From positions 125,139-189,138 of the forward strand of contig NZ_QVRA01000003.1 in assembly GCF_003591655.1 (NCBI RefSeq): a stretch of 64,000 bases of DNA, written 5' to 3'. The DNA is from Sphingobium terrigena (GTDB lineage Bacteria > Pseudomonadota > Alphaproteobacteria > Sphingomonadales > Sphingomonadaceae). The position numbers were made by a program, and so were the translations under genes. The notes beneath the pieces were generated by a model. It was not told where the DNA came from and made no database searches. It saw nothing but the letters and a program-made list of their open reading frames with translations. This document shows, piece after piece, positions 20,162 through 29,222 of the stretch (its first letter is position 1; each line of letters opens with the position of its first letter).

Positions 20162-21466
20162 ATGGCCCTACCCTATCGCAGTTTCGGATTTCAGGTGCTG
20201 GTCGGCATGGTCGCGGGGCTGGCGCTGGGCCTTGTCGCGCGCCAGATCGGCGCTGGGCCGGATGGCGATCTCAACGGACTGGCGACCACGCTTAAGACGG
20301 TCGGATCGATCTTCGTTTCGTTGCTCAAGGCTATCGTGCCGCCTTTGGTGTTCGCCGCCATCGTCGCGTCGATCGCCAATCTGCGCGCGCTCGACAATGG
20401 CGCGCGGCTGGCGGGGCAGACATTGCTGTGGTTCGCCATCACCGCGCTGATCGCGGTCATCATCGGCCTGGCCATCGGCATCATCACCCAGCCGGGCGTG
20501 GGGCTGAGCAATGCGGCGCTGGTCGCCAAGCCGCCATCGTCGGTCGGCGGCTGGCTCGATTTCCTCAAAGGACTGGTGCCGGGCAACAGCCTGGCGCTGT
20601 CAGGCAGCACCAAGATCGGCGAGGATGGCGCGGCCAGCACCAGCATCAGCTTCAACATCTTGCAATTGCTGGTCATCGCCATCGCGGTGGGCCTGGCGAC
20701 GCTTAAAGTCGGGGAGAAGGCCGACCCCTTCCTCGCCTTCGTCCGCTCCCTGCTGGCGGTGGTGCGCGCGCTGCTGGGCTGGGTCATCCGCCTGACGCCG
20801 ATCGGGTCGGCGGGGCTGATTGGGGCTGCGGTCGCCACCTATGGCTGGGACGCGCTGGCGCGGCTGGGTGTGTTCACCGGCGCCATCTATCTGGGTTTGG
20901 CGATCGTCCTGCTGATCGTTTACCCCACGCTGCTGATCGCCCATGGTTTGAAACCCCTGCCCTTCTTCGCCAAGGCCTGGCCCGCCATCCAGTTGGGCTT
21001 CGTCTCCCGCTCCTCGGTCGGCACCCTGCCCGTCACGGAAGCTGTCACCGAGCGGCTGGGCGTCGACAAAAGCTACGCCGCTTTCGCCATTCCGCTGGCG
21101 TCGACCACCAAGATGGACGGCTGCGCGTCTATCTACCCCGCGCTGGCGGCGATCTTCGTCGCGGGCTTTTACGGCATCCCGCTGGGCCTGGTCGATTATG
21201 CGCTGATCGCGGTGGTATCGGTGATCGGCTCGGCGGCCACGGCGGGCCTGACCGGCGCGACGGTGATGCTGACGCTGACCCTGTCGACGCTGGGCCTGCC
21301 GCTGGAAGGCGCGGGGCTGCTGCTGGCGATCGACCCGATCCTCGACATGGGCCGCACGGCGGTGAATGTCGCGGGGCAGGTGCTGGTGGGTGTGGTCGTC
21401 GCCAAACGCGAGGGGATATTGGACGAGGGCGCTTATTATGGCGAGGGGGCGTTGGTGGGGGTTTGA
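20162..21466 (+). CDS. Dicarboxylate/amino acid:cation symporter (DAACS family)
   Basis: 434 residues from ATG 20162 (MALPYRSFGFQVLVGMVAGL); upstream parts of the frame lack coding character. Eight or more hydrophobic segments and two re-entrant hairpins are suggested. Family motifs include the serine-rich SRSSVGTLPVTEAV stretch, the TTKMDGC motif and the later LAIDPILDMGRTAVNVAGQ that binds substrate and cation. Members import succinate, fumarate, malate, glutamate or aspartate with protons or sodium. Substrate not assignable. Confidence 0.93.
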   Translation: MALPYRSFGFQVLVGMVAGLALGLVARQIGAGPDGDLNGLATTLKTVGSIFVSLLKAIVPPLVFAAIVASIANLRALDNGARLAGQTLLWFAITALIAVIIGLAIGIITQPGVGLSNAALVAKPPSSVGGWLDFLKGLVPGNSLALSGSTKIGEDGAASTSISFNILQLLVIAIAVGLATLKVGEKADPFLAFVRSLLAVVRALLGWVIRLTPIGSAGLIGAAVATYGWDALARLGVFTGAIYLGLAIVLLIVYPTLLIAHGLKPLPFFAKAWPAIQLGFVSRSSVGTLPVTEAVTERLGVDKSYAAFAIPLASTTKMDGCASIYPALAAIFVAGFYGIPLGLVDYALIAVVSVIGSAATAGLTGATVMLTLTLSTLGLPLEGAGLLLAIDPILDMGRTAVNVAGQVLVGVVVAKREGILDEGAYYGEGALVGV

Positions 21467-21610
21467 AGGCGGCTTTCGGTCGTTCGGACATCCACGAGCT
21501 AGCCACAAAAGCAGACGTCCCGATCATCGATTCCGGTAGACGAAGGCACTTTCGCTCCGAGCATGAAATTTTGCCTTCACGCGCTCGCTATGGTCGCCTA
21601 ACCTCCTCAC

Positions 21611-22675
21611 ATGTTCAGACAAAAAACGACGATCGTTGTGGGGGCGGGTGCCAGCTGTGAGATTGGGTTGCCTTCGGGCGATGGGCTAAAGGACCAGATT
21701 GTAAGTTTGCTCAAGCGAACCAATGACAACGCCTATGGTTTCGCCGATGGCACTATGCAGAAGGTCTTGAGGACATTTGTTGGCGCAGACGTCCATTCGT
21801 GGCAAAATAAACTACAACCCTACAAAGCTGCGGCAGAACGGATCCTACGTGGTCTACCACTCGCTCTGTCAATCGACAATTTCCTACACTCGCACCAGGA
21901 CGACCCTTACCTCGTTGATCTTGGCAAGCTCTGCATCGCAATCTGCATACTTCGAGCGGAACGGTCCTCTTATTTATTCGAACGATCAAATATGTATGCC
22001 CTTCTGGATGACCGCACTGACATGCCGCGGGTATCTACGCGCAACGAGAAATTGGTAAAGACATGGTATCCGGCTTTTGCACGACTGCTCATGTCGGGCG
22101 TCCAGAGAAACAACATGAAGGAAGCGTTCGAAAACGTCCGCTTCGTCATCTTCAATTATGATCGCTGTCTTGAGCAATTTATATGGATGGCACTCCAAGA
22201 TTATTTCGACATCAACGGTGAAGAGGCGGCCGAGGTGTTGGAAGAAGTTCAATTCACGCATCCATATGGCTCGCTGGGCGTTCTGCCTTGGCAAGGTAAT
22301 AGCGATGCAAACTTGCCGCTGGGTGGCGGCGATGGCCTAGATTATTGGAAGATCGGAAAAAGGCTCCAGACCTTCACTGAAAGTGTTCGAAGCCAAGTTG
22401 CACAAAATGTAGCTGAAGCAGTTCACAGCGCAGACACGCTTCTCGTTTTGGGGTTCGGCTATCTGGATCAGAATCTGCAACTTTTGCGACCGCAAATGAA
22501 GGGAAATGCGCAACGCGCCATTAGCACCGCATACGGCGTATCAAATGCGGATCAACGCATCTTGAAGCAAGCTCTACTTACCCTTGGCAATCAATCCGAG
22601 GATATGACCCATCTAGAGCCAGGATCATGCAGCGAACTTTTTGACCACTTTCGCCTGATGCTCAGCCTTTCGTAA
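21611..22675 (+). CDS. SIR2-like NAD-binding domain protein, possible defence effector
   Basis: 354 residues. The N-terminus has a SIR2-type nucleotide-binding loop (TIVVGAGASCEIGLPSGDGL). FVIFNYDRCLEQFIW (residues ~178-192) resembles the N-Y-D motif of SIR2-like domains in phage-defence proteins, and LLVLGFGYLDQNLQLL is a further Rossmann strand. Such domains deplete NAD upon infection in several known systems (ThsA, DSR). No sensor or partner gene is adjacent. Base composition is clearly lower in GC than the flanks, with more AT-ending codons, suggesting acquisition. Function is by analogy only. Confidence 0.7.
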   Translation: MFRQKTTIVVGAGASCEIGLPSGDGLKDQIVSLLKRTNDNAYGFADGTMQKVLRTFVGADVHSWQNKLQPYKAAAERILRGLPLALSIDNFLHSHQDDPYLVDLGKLCIAICILRAERSSYLFERSNMYALLDDRTDMPRVSTRNEKLVKTWYPAFARLLMSGVQRNNMKEAFENVRFVIFNYDRCLEQFIWMALQDYFDINGEEAAEVLEEVQFTHPYGSLGVLPWQGNSDANLPLGGGDGLDYWKIGKRLQTFTESVRSQVAQNVAEAVHSADTLLVLGFGYLDQNLQLLRPQMKGNAQRAISTAYGVSNADQRILKQALLTLGNQSEDMTHLEPGSCSELFDHFRLMLSLS

Positions 22676-22824
22676 GTGGTAAAGGCAGCGCACAATCGCC
22701 AGTAGCTCTCCAAGCAAAATTCGACCTATCGCCAATCGAATCCTACCTGTCAGCTCGGACCAATAGCACGCTTTCGTGAATACCAGACCCATTCCATGAC
22801 GGCAGCGTTGAAGGGGGCATTGCG

Positions 22825-23007
22825 ATGAAGAGTGAGGATTTCGACGGGATCATTGCCGGTCTGGCCGATGCGGTTGCCTATGCCAAGGGGGAGAGCGCGC
22901 GCGGGCGCATAGTCGCTGGGTCAGACGTCAAAGCTATCCGTCAGGTGACGAAGCTGACACAGGGCGGGTTGGTCAAGGACGCTATGCCCCCTTCTTTGTC
23001 ATCCTGA
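22825..23007 (+). pseudogene. Truncated HTH-type (HigA/MqsA-like) antitoxin gene
   Basis: 60 residues. The first ~47 (MKSEDFDGIIAGLADAVAYA, then VAGSDVKAIRQVTKLTQ) match the usual start of small XRE-type antitoxins, with the first HTH helices just beginning. The homology then stops: GGLVKDAMPPSLSS is encoded as the frame runs into a family A palindromic repeat at 22998. About half of the expected protein, including the recognition helix, is missing. GAAGGGGG about 10 nt upstream supports the ATG. Confidence 0.6.
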
Positions 23008-23085
23008 ACTTGTTTCAGGATCCATTTCTCGTCACGAGCGGAGGCTTTTGGGGCACGATGGATGCTGAAACAAGTTCAGCATGAC
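22998..23085. repeat. Palindromic repeat, family A copy 3 (inner part)
   Basis: Two hairpins, GTCATCCTGAA...TTCAGGATCC and GATGCTGAA...TTCAGCATGAC, flank CGTCACGAGCGGAGGCTTTT. The outer ATCGCA arms of copies 1, 2 and 4 are absent. It forms the 3' end of the truncated HTH gene. Confidence 0.85.
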
Positions 23086-23126
23086 GAAGTTAAATGCGGT
23101 GCGTTCCACTCTCGCACCCACCCCCC

Positions 23127-23214
23127 ACTTCGCAAAAACCCTCCTATTGCGAAGTCCACCCTGCAAAGCCGCACTCCTTCAAAACCCAACCCTACGACAC
23201 TGTGAACTTCGCAA
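23127..23214. promoter_or_regulatory. Cluster of ACTTCGCAA boxes upstream of trmFO
   Basis: ACTTCGCAA occurs at 23127-23135 and 23206-23214, and in inverted form (TTGCGAAGT) at 23147-23155. The first two copies make a perfect 9-bp inverted repeat with an 11-nt spacer. The last is about 93 bp before the trmFO start. Role unknown; otherwise the 23086-23306 gap shows nothing. Confidence 0.4.
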
Positions 23215-23306
23215 CTTTCGCACCCTCACGCCGCCCTGTCCTACTGCGCTGCCATCGGCTATAGGCCGTGGCCCGAATGGCAAAAATGCGACATCAAGGC
23301 GGACCA

Positions 23307-24650
23307 GTGGCAGACTATCAGGTGCATATTATCGGCGGCGGGCTCGCCGGTTCCGAGGCGGCGTGGCAATTGGCGCAGGCGGGCGTCCGGGTGCGCCTGT
23401 CGGAAATGCGGGGTGCGGGTGATATGTCCCCGGCGCATCAGACCGATGGCCTCGCCGAACTCGTCTGCTCCAACAGTTTCCGGTCCGATGATGCCGACAA
23501 GAACGCCGTGGGGCTGCTGCATCAGGAAATGCGGCGGCTCGATTCCGTCATCATGGCGCAGGCGGAGCCGGCCAAGGTGCCCGCTGGCTCTGCGCTGGCG
23601 GTGGATCGGCATGTCTTTTCGGGCGGCGTCACCCGCGCGCTGGCCGAGCATCCCAACGTCACGATCGTCCGCGAACGGATCGACACGCTGCCTGCCTCCG
23701 GCATGACCATCGTGGCGACCGGCCCGCTGACCGCGCCTGCGCTGGCGACCAGCATCGGCCAGGCGGCGGGGATGGAGCATCTGGCCTTTTTCGACGCGAT
23801 CGCGCCGGTCATCCACCATGACAGCATCGACATGGACCAGTGCTGGATGGCCAATCGCTGGGACAAGATTGGCCCCGGCGGTGGCGAGGGGAAGGATTAT
23901 ATCAATTGCCCGATGAACCGGGAGCAATATGAGGCCTTCGTCCAGGGGCTGATCGACGGCGAAAAGACCGAATTCAAGGAATGGGAGGCCAACACCCCCT
24001 ATTTCGAAGGCTGTATGCCGATCGAGGTGATGGCGTCACGCGGGCCGGAAACGCTGCGTCATGGGCCGATGAAGCCAATGGGGCTGGACAATCCGCGCAC
24101 CGGGCGCTGGCCCTATGCGGTGGTGCAGTTGCGGCAGGACAATGCCAGCGGGACGCTGTGGAACATGGTCGGTTTCCAGACCAAGCTAAAACATGGCGCG
24201 CAGGTCGAGCTGTTCCGCACCATACCGGGGCTGGAAAAGGCCGAATTTGCGCGGCTTGGCGGGCTGCATCGCAACACGTTCATCCAGTCGCCCAAATTGC
24301 TGGACGCCACGCTGCGGCTGAAAAGTGCGCCGCATATTCGCTTTGCCGGGCAGATGACCGGGTGCGAGGGCTATGTGGAGAGTGCCGCGATCGGCCTGCT
24401 GGCGGGGCGCTTCGCCGCGGCGGAATTGCAGGGCCGGGCAATGACGCCCCCGCCCGCCGACACGGCGCTGGGCGCGCTGCTGGGCCATGTGACCGGCAAT
24501 GTCGTGAGCGCCGACTATCAGCCGATGAACGTCAATTTCGGCCTGTTCCCGACGCTGGACGATGTGAAGAAGAAGCAGCGCAAGGAGGCGTACACGTCAC
24601 GCGCGCGGGCTTCGCTGGGGGCGTGGTTGGGGGAGATAGAAATCGCCTGA
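23307..24650 (+). CDS. trmFO: Folate/FAD-dependent tRNA m5U54 methyltransferase
   Basis: 447 residues from GTG 23307, preferred because AAGGCGGA lies just upstream; the frame opens at 23268. It methylates U54 in the T-loop of tRNA using methylenetetrahydrofolate and FADH2. The FAD motif is [18 protein letters not shown], followed by the family signature [34 protein letters not shown] and [20 protein letters not shown] are further conserved blocks. Single gene, bounded by repeats on both sides. Confidence 0.95.
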   Translation: MADYQVHIIGGGLAGSEAAWQLAQAGVRVRLSEMRGAGDMSPAHQTDGLAELVCSNSFRSDDADKNAVGLLHQEMRRLDSVIMAQAEPAKVPAGSALAVDRHVFSGGVTRALAEHPNVTIVRERIDTLPASGMTIVATGPLTAPALATSIGQAAGMEHLAFFDAIAPVIHHDSIDMDQCWMANRWDKIGPGGGEGKDYINCPMNREQYEAFVQGLIDGEKTEFKEWEANTPYFEGCMPIEVMASRGPETLRHGPMKPMGLDNPRTGRWPYAVVQLRQDNASGTLWNMVGFQTKLKHGAQVELFRTIPGLEKAEFARLGGLHRNTFIQSPKLLDATLRLKSAPHIRFAGQMTGCEGYVESAAIGLLAGRFAAAELQGRAMTPPPADTALGALLGHVTGNVVSADYQPMNVNFGLFPTLDDVKKKQRKEAYTSRARASLGAWLGEIEIA

Positions 24651-24658
24651 GAAACAAC

Positions 24659-24724
24659 GTGCTCCCGCGCAGGCGGGAGCCTAGTTCGGGGCGTGGGACT
24701 GGGTTCCCGCCTGCGCGGGAACAC
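24659..24724. repeat. Palindromic repeat, family C copy 1
   Basis: The left arm GTGCTCCCGCGCAGGCGGGAG (from 24659) and right arm GTTCCCGCCTGCGCGGGAAC (24703-24722) are inverted copies. It lies exactly between the convergent trmFO and EF-hand genes. A related element is at 48299-48388. Confidence 0.8.
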
Positions 24725-24725
24725 A

Positions 24726-25190
24726 TCAGCACCGGCACTTCGGCTTCACCGCCCGTTTCGGCGCGGTCGCGGCAAATTCCACCGGGGTCAGCTTGCCATC
24801 CTTGTTGCCGTCCGCCGCGCCGAAACGGTCCGATGTCGCCACCGCCCATTCCTCGAAGGACAGCAGATTGTCGCCATCCTTGTCGAGCGCCTTGAACGCC
24901 TTGGTGCGGCTGCCCAGCATTTCGATCCGGGTGATGACACCGTCGCGGTTGCGATCGTAGCGGGCGAAGCGGCGTTGTTCGCGGCTTTGCGGGCTGGCCT
25001 CAGCGGGCATGGGCGGGGCGTCGCCAGTGGCGTCGGCATCGCCTTCGGGCAGGCCTTCAATCTGCGGCGGGGGTGGCGGGGCAAGCGCGAGTTGCGGCAC
25101 CGGTTGTTGGTTCGCCCGCCCCTGCCACCAGAACAGGCCGCCCGCGACCAGCAGCAGCATCGCCATCGCCCCCGCCAGCAATCGCCCCAT
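24726..25190 (-). CDS. EF-hand calcium-binding protein, membrane anchored
   Basis: 154 residues from ATG 25190-25188, with AGGAG 8 nt upstream. An N-terminal hydrophobic segment (LLAGAMAMLLLVAGGLFWW) anchors or exports the protein. A proline-rich linker (LALAPPPPPQIEG) follows, then three EF-hand-like loops: DRNRDGVITRIE, DKDGDNLLSFEE and DGNKDGKLTPVE. Likely a periplasmic Ca-binding protein. The C-terminus KPKCRC has two cysteines. No partner gene is evident. Confidence 0.88.
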   Translation of the reverse strand: MGRLLAGAMAMLLLVAGGLFWWQGRANQQPVPQLALAPPPPPQIEGLPEGDADATGDAPPMPAEASPQSREQRRFARYDRNRDGVITRIEMLGSRTKAFKALDKDGDNLLSFEEWAVATSDRFGAADGNKDGKLTPVEFAATAPKRAVKPKCRC

Positions 25191-25225
25191 GCCCCGTTCT
25201 CCTGTCGCCGCTTCGTCAGCCCATC

Positions 25226-25900
25226 CTAGCGCCCGAACAGCGCAACCCGCAACAGCCTCAGGGCAAAGGCGCGGGGCATCCCGACCGGGGCGCGACGTCC
25301 GGCCAGCACGTCCTGCCGGGCCAGGGCATAGGCGATCCGCAATGGCTTCCACTGGCGTGGCCAGGCTAGCGGGGCGTCCGTCACCAGCCCCTTCGCCAGC
25401 GCCAGCGCTTCATCGGCCAGCCGCTCATCCCCGACATGGCCGGACAAGTCCCACAGCGCCCAGACCTGCCCCGCCTGCACCAGCCAGTCGGGCGCATCCG
25501 TCTCCCCAGCCAAAGCGCGGAACAGCCCGCCGCCCCGACCCACCGCATAAGCGCGCAACCCCTCGACATCGATCTCCGGCTCCACGACCAGGATTTCCCA
25601 GCCGTCGATCATCGCGACCAGCCCCGGCGCGGCCATCGCCCCCGTCACCCGCATCGCGTCGATCACCGGCTCGCCCTGCCCTTTCAAGCCAGCCGCATCG
25701 TCGATGACGTCATTCCACCAGGCCAGCCGCATCTGCCCGATCGTCGGTTCACGGGTGGATCGCGCAATGTCCGCCAGTCGCCCGTCATAGGCCCAGATCG
25801 CCCGATGCCGAGCCGCGTCCGTTACGGCATGGGCGCTCAGCAGCGCCGCCAGCGGGGAAAGTCCATCGTCGGGCATGGGGGTTATCGGTCCTTTAACCAT
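25226..25900 (-). CDS. Squalene/phytoene synthase-family protein
   Basis: About 224 residues; possible ATGs are at 25915, 25900 and 25876, none with an ideal ribosome site. Shorter than true squalene or phytoene synthases (about 280-340). It keeps one helix motif of the fold, MRLAWWNDVIDD, followed by PVIDAMRVTG, but the second aspartate-rich motif is not obvious. Such short members resemble the assembly-factor (NDUFAF6-like) branch rather than a terpenoid enzyme. The next gene downstream on the strand is the EF-hand protein, 35 bp away. Confidence 0.75.
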   Translation of the reverse strand: MVKGPITPMPDDGLSPLAALLSAHAVTDAARHRAIWAYDGRLADIARSTREPTIGQMRLAWWNDVIDDAAGLKGQGEPVIDAMRVTGAMAAPGLVAMIDGWEILVVEPEIDVEGLRAYAVGRGGGLFRALAGETDAPDWLVQAGQVWALWDLSGHVGDERLADEALALAKGLVTDAPLAWPRQWKPLRIAYALARQDVLAGRRAPVGMPRAFALRLLRVALFGR

Positions 25901-25983
25901 CTTCCTCATACACATTCTAACGAGTGTGCCTGCATAGGCGAAACGAGTTGCCCTGCCCGAACGTGGGGGGTGTTGGGCGCGAC

Positions 25984-27927
25984 ATGGGTGATTGCGGACA
26001 GATGGGCAAGCAAATCGAACAGCGCAAAGGGCTTTTGAGCCGCCTGCTGCACAATCAGGCGGGTAACGTCATGGCCATCGTGGCGGCGGCCATCATCCCG
26101 CTTGCCGCGCTGATCGGCGGCGGTCTGGACATGAGCCGCGCCTATATGGCCCGCGCCCGCCTGCAACAGGCGTGCGACGCCGCCGCGCTGGCGGGGCGCC
26201 GGGCGATGACAACGTCATCCATGACTGACGCGAACAAGGCGGAAGCAAAGAAATTCTTTGACTTCAACTTCCCCCAAGGGACGTTCCAAGCTGAGACTTT
26301 CACCCCGGTAATTCAGAGCAAGCCGAGTGAGACCACGACCGTCCAGGTGTCCGCCACGACGACCATGCCGACCACGGTGATGAAAATCTTTAACTATACG
26401 ACATTGCCGCTGGAAGTGACGTGCGAGGCCCGTTTCGACATCGGCAATACCGACGTCATGCTGGTGCTGGATACCACCGGGTCGATGGCCCAGTCGATCA
26501 GCGACGGCAATGGCGGCACGACCACGCGCCTCGCCGCGCTGAAGCAGGCGGTGAAGGATTTTTACGACACGCTCGGTGCGGGGTCCGACACTACGGGGCG
26601 TATCCGCTATGGCTTCATGCCCTATAGCTCGACCGTCAATGTGGGCTATCAGCTTCCCGCCAGCTATCTGGTCGGCGGCACCACTGGCGAGACCTGGACC
26701 TATAACACACGCTGGGCGAGCTATTATTGGGAAACCGGATCGAACGACGCGACCTGTTACAAGCGCAACGGATCATCGACCTGCCACGCCACAGCACAAA
26801 ATGCACTGGATGCAACGGGCGGTACCGATTTGAGCCCCTCCGCCTGCACTACTTGGCAGACGGCAAGTGCCAGCACAACCGGAACAGCGCCGAGCGATAC
26901 GACGCGCACCGTGTACAGCTATGGCGGCTGGAACAACAGCACCACCAATGCGCCGTCCGGGTCCAACAATCGCGAGTGCGTGCGCAAGGAAGTGACGACC
27001 AGTAAAACCTATGCGACGTCTAATTCGCCCGGTGAAGGACGAACGCGTTACACCAACTGGACCTATGCGGACGTGGCGTTCGATACGACGGATTTCGTCG
27101 CAGGCAACAGCGTGCAGAACCCTGCCTATGAATGGGGCACCAATTCGACTTGGGCAGGGTGCATCGAAGAACGATCGACAGATAATACAATCACGGCATC
27201 GTCATCGACCAGTTCCATTCCCAGCACCGCCTATGACCTTCAGATCGACACATTGCCGATCAATACGGACACGAAATGGCGACCGCATTGGCCGGAAGTC
27301 GAATTCGACCGCAGCGGCAACAATCTAAACTCCTCCTCGCGCATCAGCGGCGGTTGGAACGCTTGCCCCAGCCAGTCGCGTCGCCTGACCAGCTATGCCG
27401 ATCGCACAAGCACGCCGACCGGCCAGAGCAGCAGCTTCAACAGCTATGTCGATAGCCTAGTCGCGGTCGGTGGCACCTATCATGACATTGGCATGATCTG
27501 GGGCGCGCGCTTCCTGTCGCCGACCGGCATTTTCGCCGCTGACAACAGCAGTGCGCCCAATGGCTTCAATATCTCGCGTCATATCGTGTTCATGACCGAT
27601 GGTGACATGAGCGCCTATGACGCGGTCTATGGTGCCTATGGCTATCAATTGCTCGACGGCCGGGTTGCCGCGACCAACACCGACAATACAGGGCTGACCG
27701 CGATCCATAACCGGCGGCTGGAAATGCTGTGCAACGCGGTAAAGGGCAAGGGCATCACTGTCTGGGTCATTGGCTTCCGCAACCAGTCCGAAGGCGATAT
27801 TCAGGCACCATTGCAAGGCTGCGCATCCAGCAGCAATCATTGGATGATGGCCTATACCGCTGCATCGCTGACGCAGAAGTTCAAGGATATTGCCAAGAAT
27901 ATCGGCGGGTTGAGGCTATCGCAATGA
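25984..27927 (+). CDS. TadG-like pilus-assembly protein with von Willebrand A domain
   Basis: 647 residues from ATG 25984. The N-terminal TadE/TadG-type segment (NVMAIVAAAIIPLAALIGGGLDMSR, residues ~29-53) is a single membrane helix with the rest extracytoplasmic. The vWA domain begins at VMLVLDTTGSMAQS, carrying the DxTGS metal-site motif. A long Ser/Thr/Asn-rich insertion with several cysteines interrupts it, and the domain resumes at HIVFMTDGDMSAYD. It overlaps the next gene (ATGA). Usually such proteins accompany a Tad/Flp secretion apparatus; none is encoded in this window. Confidence 0.88.
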   Translation: MGDCGQMGKQIEQRKGLLSRLLHNQAGNVMAIVAAAIIPLAALIGGGLDMSRAYMARARLQQACDAAALAGRRAMTTSSMTDANKAEAKKFFDFNFPQGTFQAETFTPVIQSKPSETTTVQVSATTTMPTTVMKIFNYTTLPLEVTCEARFDIGNTDVMLVLDTTGSMAQSISDGNGGTTTRLAALKQAVKDFYDTLGAGSDTTGRIRYGFMPYSSTVNVGYQLPASYLVGGTTGETWTYNTRWASYYWETGSNDATCYKRNGSSTCHATAQNALDATGGTDLSPSACTTWQTASASTTGTAPSDTTRTVYSYGGWNNSTTNAPSGSNNRECVRKEVTTSKTYATSNSPGEGRTRYTNWTYADVAFDTTDFVAGNSVQNPAYEWGTNSTWAGCIEERSTDNTITASSSTSSIPSTAYDLQIDTLPINTDTKWRPHWPEVEFDRSGNNLNSSSRISGGWNACPSQSRRLTSYADRTSTPTGQSSSFNSYVDSLVAVGGTYHDIGMIWGARFLSPTGIFAADNSSAPNGFNISRHIVFMTDGDMSAYDAVYGAYGYQLLDGRVAATNTDNTGLTAIHNRRLEMLCNAVKGKGITVWVIGFRNQSEGDIQAPLQGCASSSNHWMMAYTAASLTQKFKDIAKNIGGLRLSQ

Positions 27928-28520
27928 TCGGAGCCACATCACGCTTCCTCACCCGCCTGCGCGACCACAAGCGTGGCGCGACGTTGATGGAATTTGGCCT
28001 GATCGCCGCGCCGCTATGCCTGACCATAATGGGCATTGGTGACCTGGCCTATCAATCCTATCTGCGGTCAGTGACGCGCGGCGTACTGGAGCGGGCCTCT
28101 CGTTCCGCCTCGGTCGGCACGCTCAACACGACCCAGATCGACGCCTATATTTCGGCGCAGATGGCCACGATCAATGCCAAGAACGGCACGACCTCGGTGG
28201 TCAAGAAAAGCTATTACAACTTCACCCGCGTGGGCAAACCGGAGAAGATCACCACCGATACGGTGCCGCTGGGCAGCTACAATGCGGGCGACTGCTATGA
28301 AGATGTCAACGGCAACAACAGCTACGACACCAGCCTTGGTTCCAACGGTTTGGGCGGGGCCGACGACATCGTCTATTATGAAGTGACGGTGTCGATGCCG
28401 CGTATGTTCCCCATGGCCAAAATGCTGGGGTGGAGCGCGACCCAATCGGCAACCGCGACCACAATTGTCCGCAACCAGCCCTGGGCCAATCAGGCCAAGC
28501 CGACGATACGATGCTTATGA
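27924..28520 (+). CDS. TadE-family pseudopilin-like protein
   Basis: 198 residues. The cytoplasmic N-terminus RDHKRGATLMEFGLIAAP carries the glutamate typical of TadE prepilin-like segments. A membrane helix (LIAAPLCLTIMGIGDLAYQ) and an extracytoplasmic domain rich in Asn/Ser/Thr follow. The ATG overlaps the stop of the vWA gene, and its stop overlaps the start of the next TadE gene, so all three are co-translated. Confidence 0.85.
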   Translation: MIGATSRFLTRLRDHKRGATLMEFGLIAAPLCLTIMGIGDLAYQSYLRSVTRGVLERASRSASVGTLNTTQIDAYISAQMATINAKNGTTSVVKKSYYNFTRVGKPEKITTDTVPLGSYNAGDCYEDVNGNNSYDTSLGSNGLGGADDIVYYEVTVSMPRMFPMAKMLGWSATQSATATTIVRNQPWANQAKPTIRCL

Positions 28521-29182
28521 AAACCCTTTCTTTGTCCCTGCGCGGGAAACTGGTCGAGCTGCGCGACGATGCGCGCGGGCTGGCGCTGATCGAGTTCGCC
28601 TTTTCGCTGCCGGTGCTGGTCGTGCTGAGCATGGCGGGGCTGGAGACCGCCAATCTGGCGCTGGCCCACATGCGCGTCAGCCAGATTGCGATGCTGGTCG
28701 CCGACAATGCCGCCCGTGTCCGCACGTCCATCGACGAGGCGGACGTCAATGAGATCATGACCGGCGCCGAGCTTTCGTCGGATTCGCTCAAGCTGAAAGC
28801 CAATGGCCGGATTTTCCTGTCGGATCTGGAACCTAACGGGCAGACCGGCAGCAATGCCGGGCAATTTATCCGGTGGCAGCGCTGCTGGGGCAATGGTGCC
28901 TTTACGTCCAGCTATGGGGTGGCCAATGCCGGCGCGACCAATTCCAGCATGGCCAACGGAATGGGTCCCGGCACCACCGCCGCTACCAAAATCCAAGCTG
29001 CAAGCGGCAGCGCCGTGATGTTCGTGGAAGTGGCCTATAATTACCAGCCACTGGTCAGCAATACGCTGTTCGGGGCCAAGGTCATACGCTATTCCAGCGC
29101 CTTTACCGTGCGTGAGCGGACCGATCAGGCCATCAAGAATGCGGGCAATCTGGCGACGTCAGCCACCGCTGCCTGCACCTGA
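28517..29182 (+). CDS. TadE-family pseudopilin-like protein
   Basis: 221 residues from ATG 28517 (MKTLSLSLRGKL), overlapping the previous stop (ATGA); ATG 28511 is an alternative two codons upstream. DDARGLALIEFAFSLPVLVV is a classical TadE motif with the Glu, followed by the single membrane helix. The long extracytoplasmic part includes WQRCWGNGAF. Last gene of the three-gene set, followed directly by a terminator. Its probable role is as a minor pilin or adhesion component. Confidence 0.87.
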   Translation: MKTLSLSLRGKLVELRDDARGLALIEFAFSLPVLVVLSMAGLETANLALAHMRVSQIAMLVADNAARVRTSIDEADVNEIMTGAELSSDSLKLKANGRIFLSDLEPNGQTGSNAGQFIRWQRCWGNGAFTSSYGVANAGATNSSMANGMGPGTTAATKIQAASGSAVMFVEVAYNYQPLVSNTLFGAKVIRYSSAFTVRERTDQAIKNAGNLATSATAACT

Positions 29183-29187
29183 TAGCA

Positions 29188-29222
29188 AAGGGGCGACCCG
29201 CAGGCCGCCCCTTCCCTTTTAT
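29188..29222 (+). terminator. Rho-independent terminator after the tadE genes
   Basis: The stem AAGGGGCG (29188-29195) / CGCCCCTT (29206-29213) is followed by CCCTTTTATTT. It overlaps the stop codon of convergent pdhB. Confidence 0.8.
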
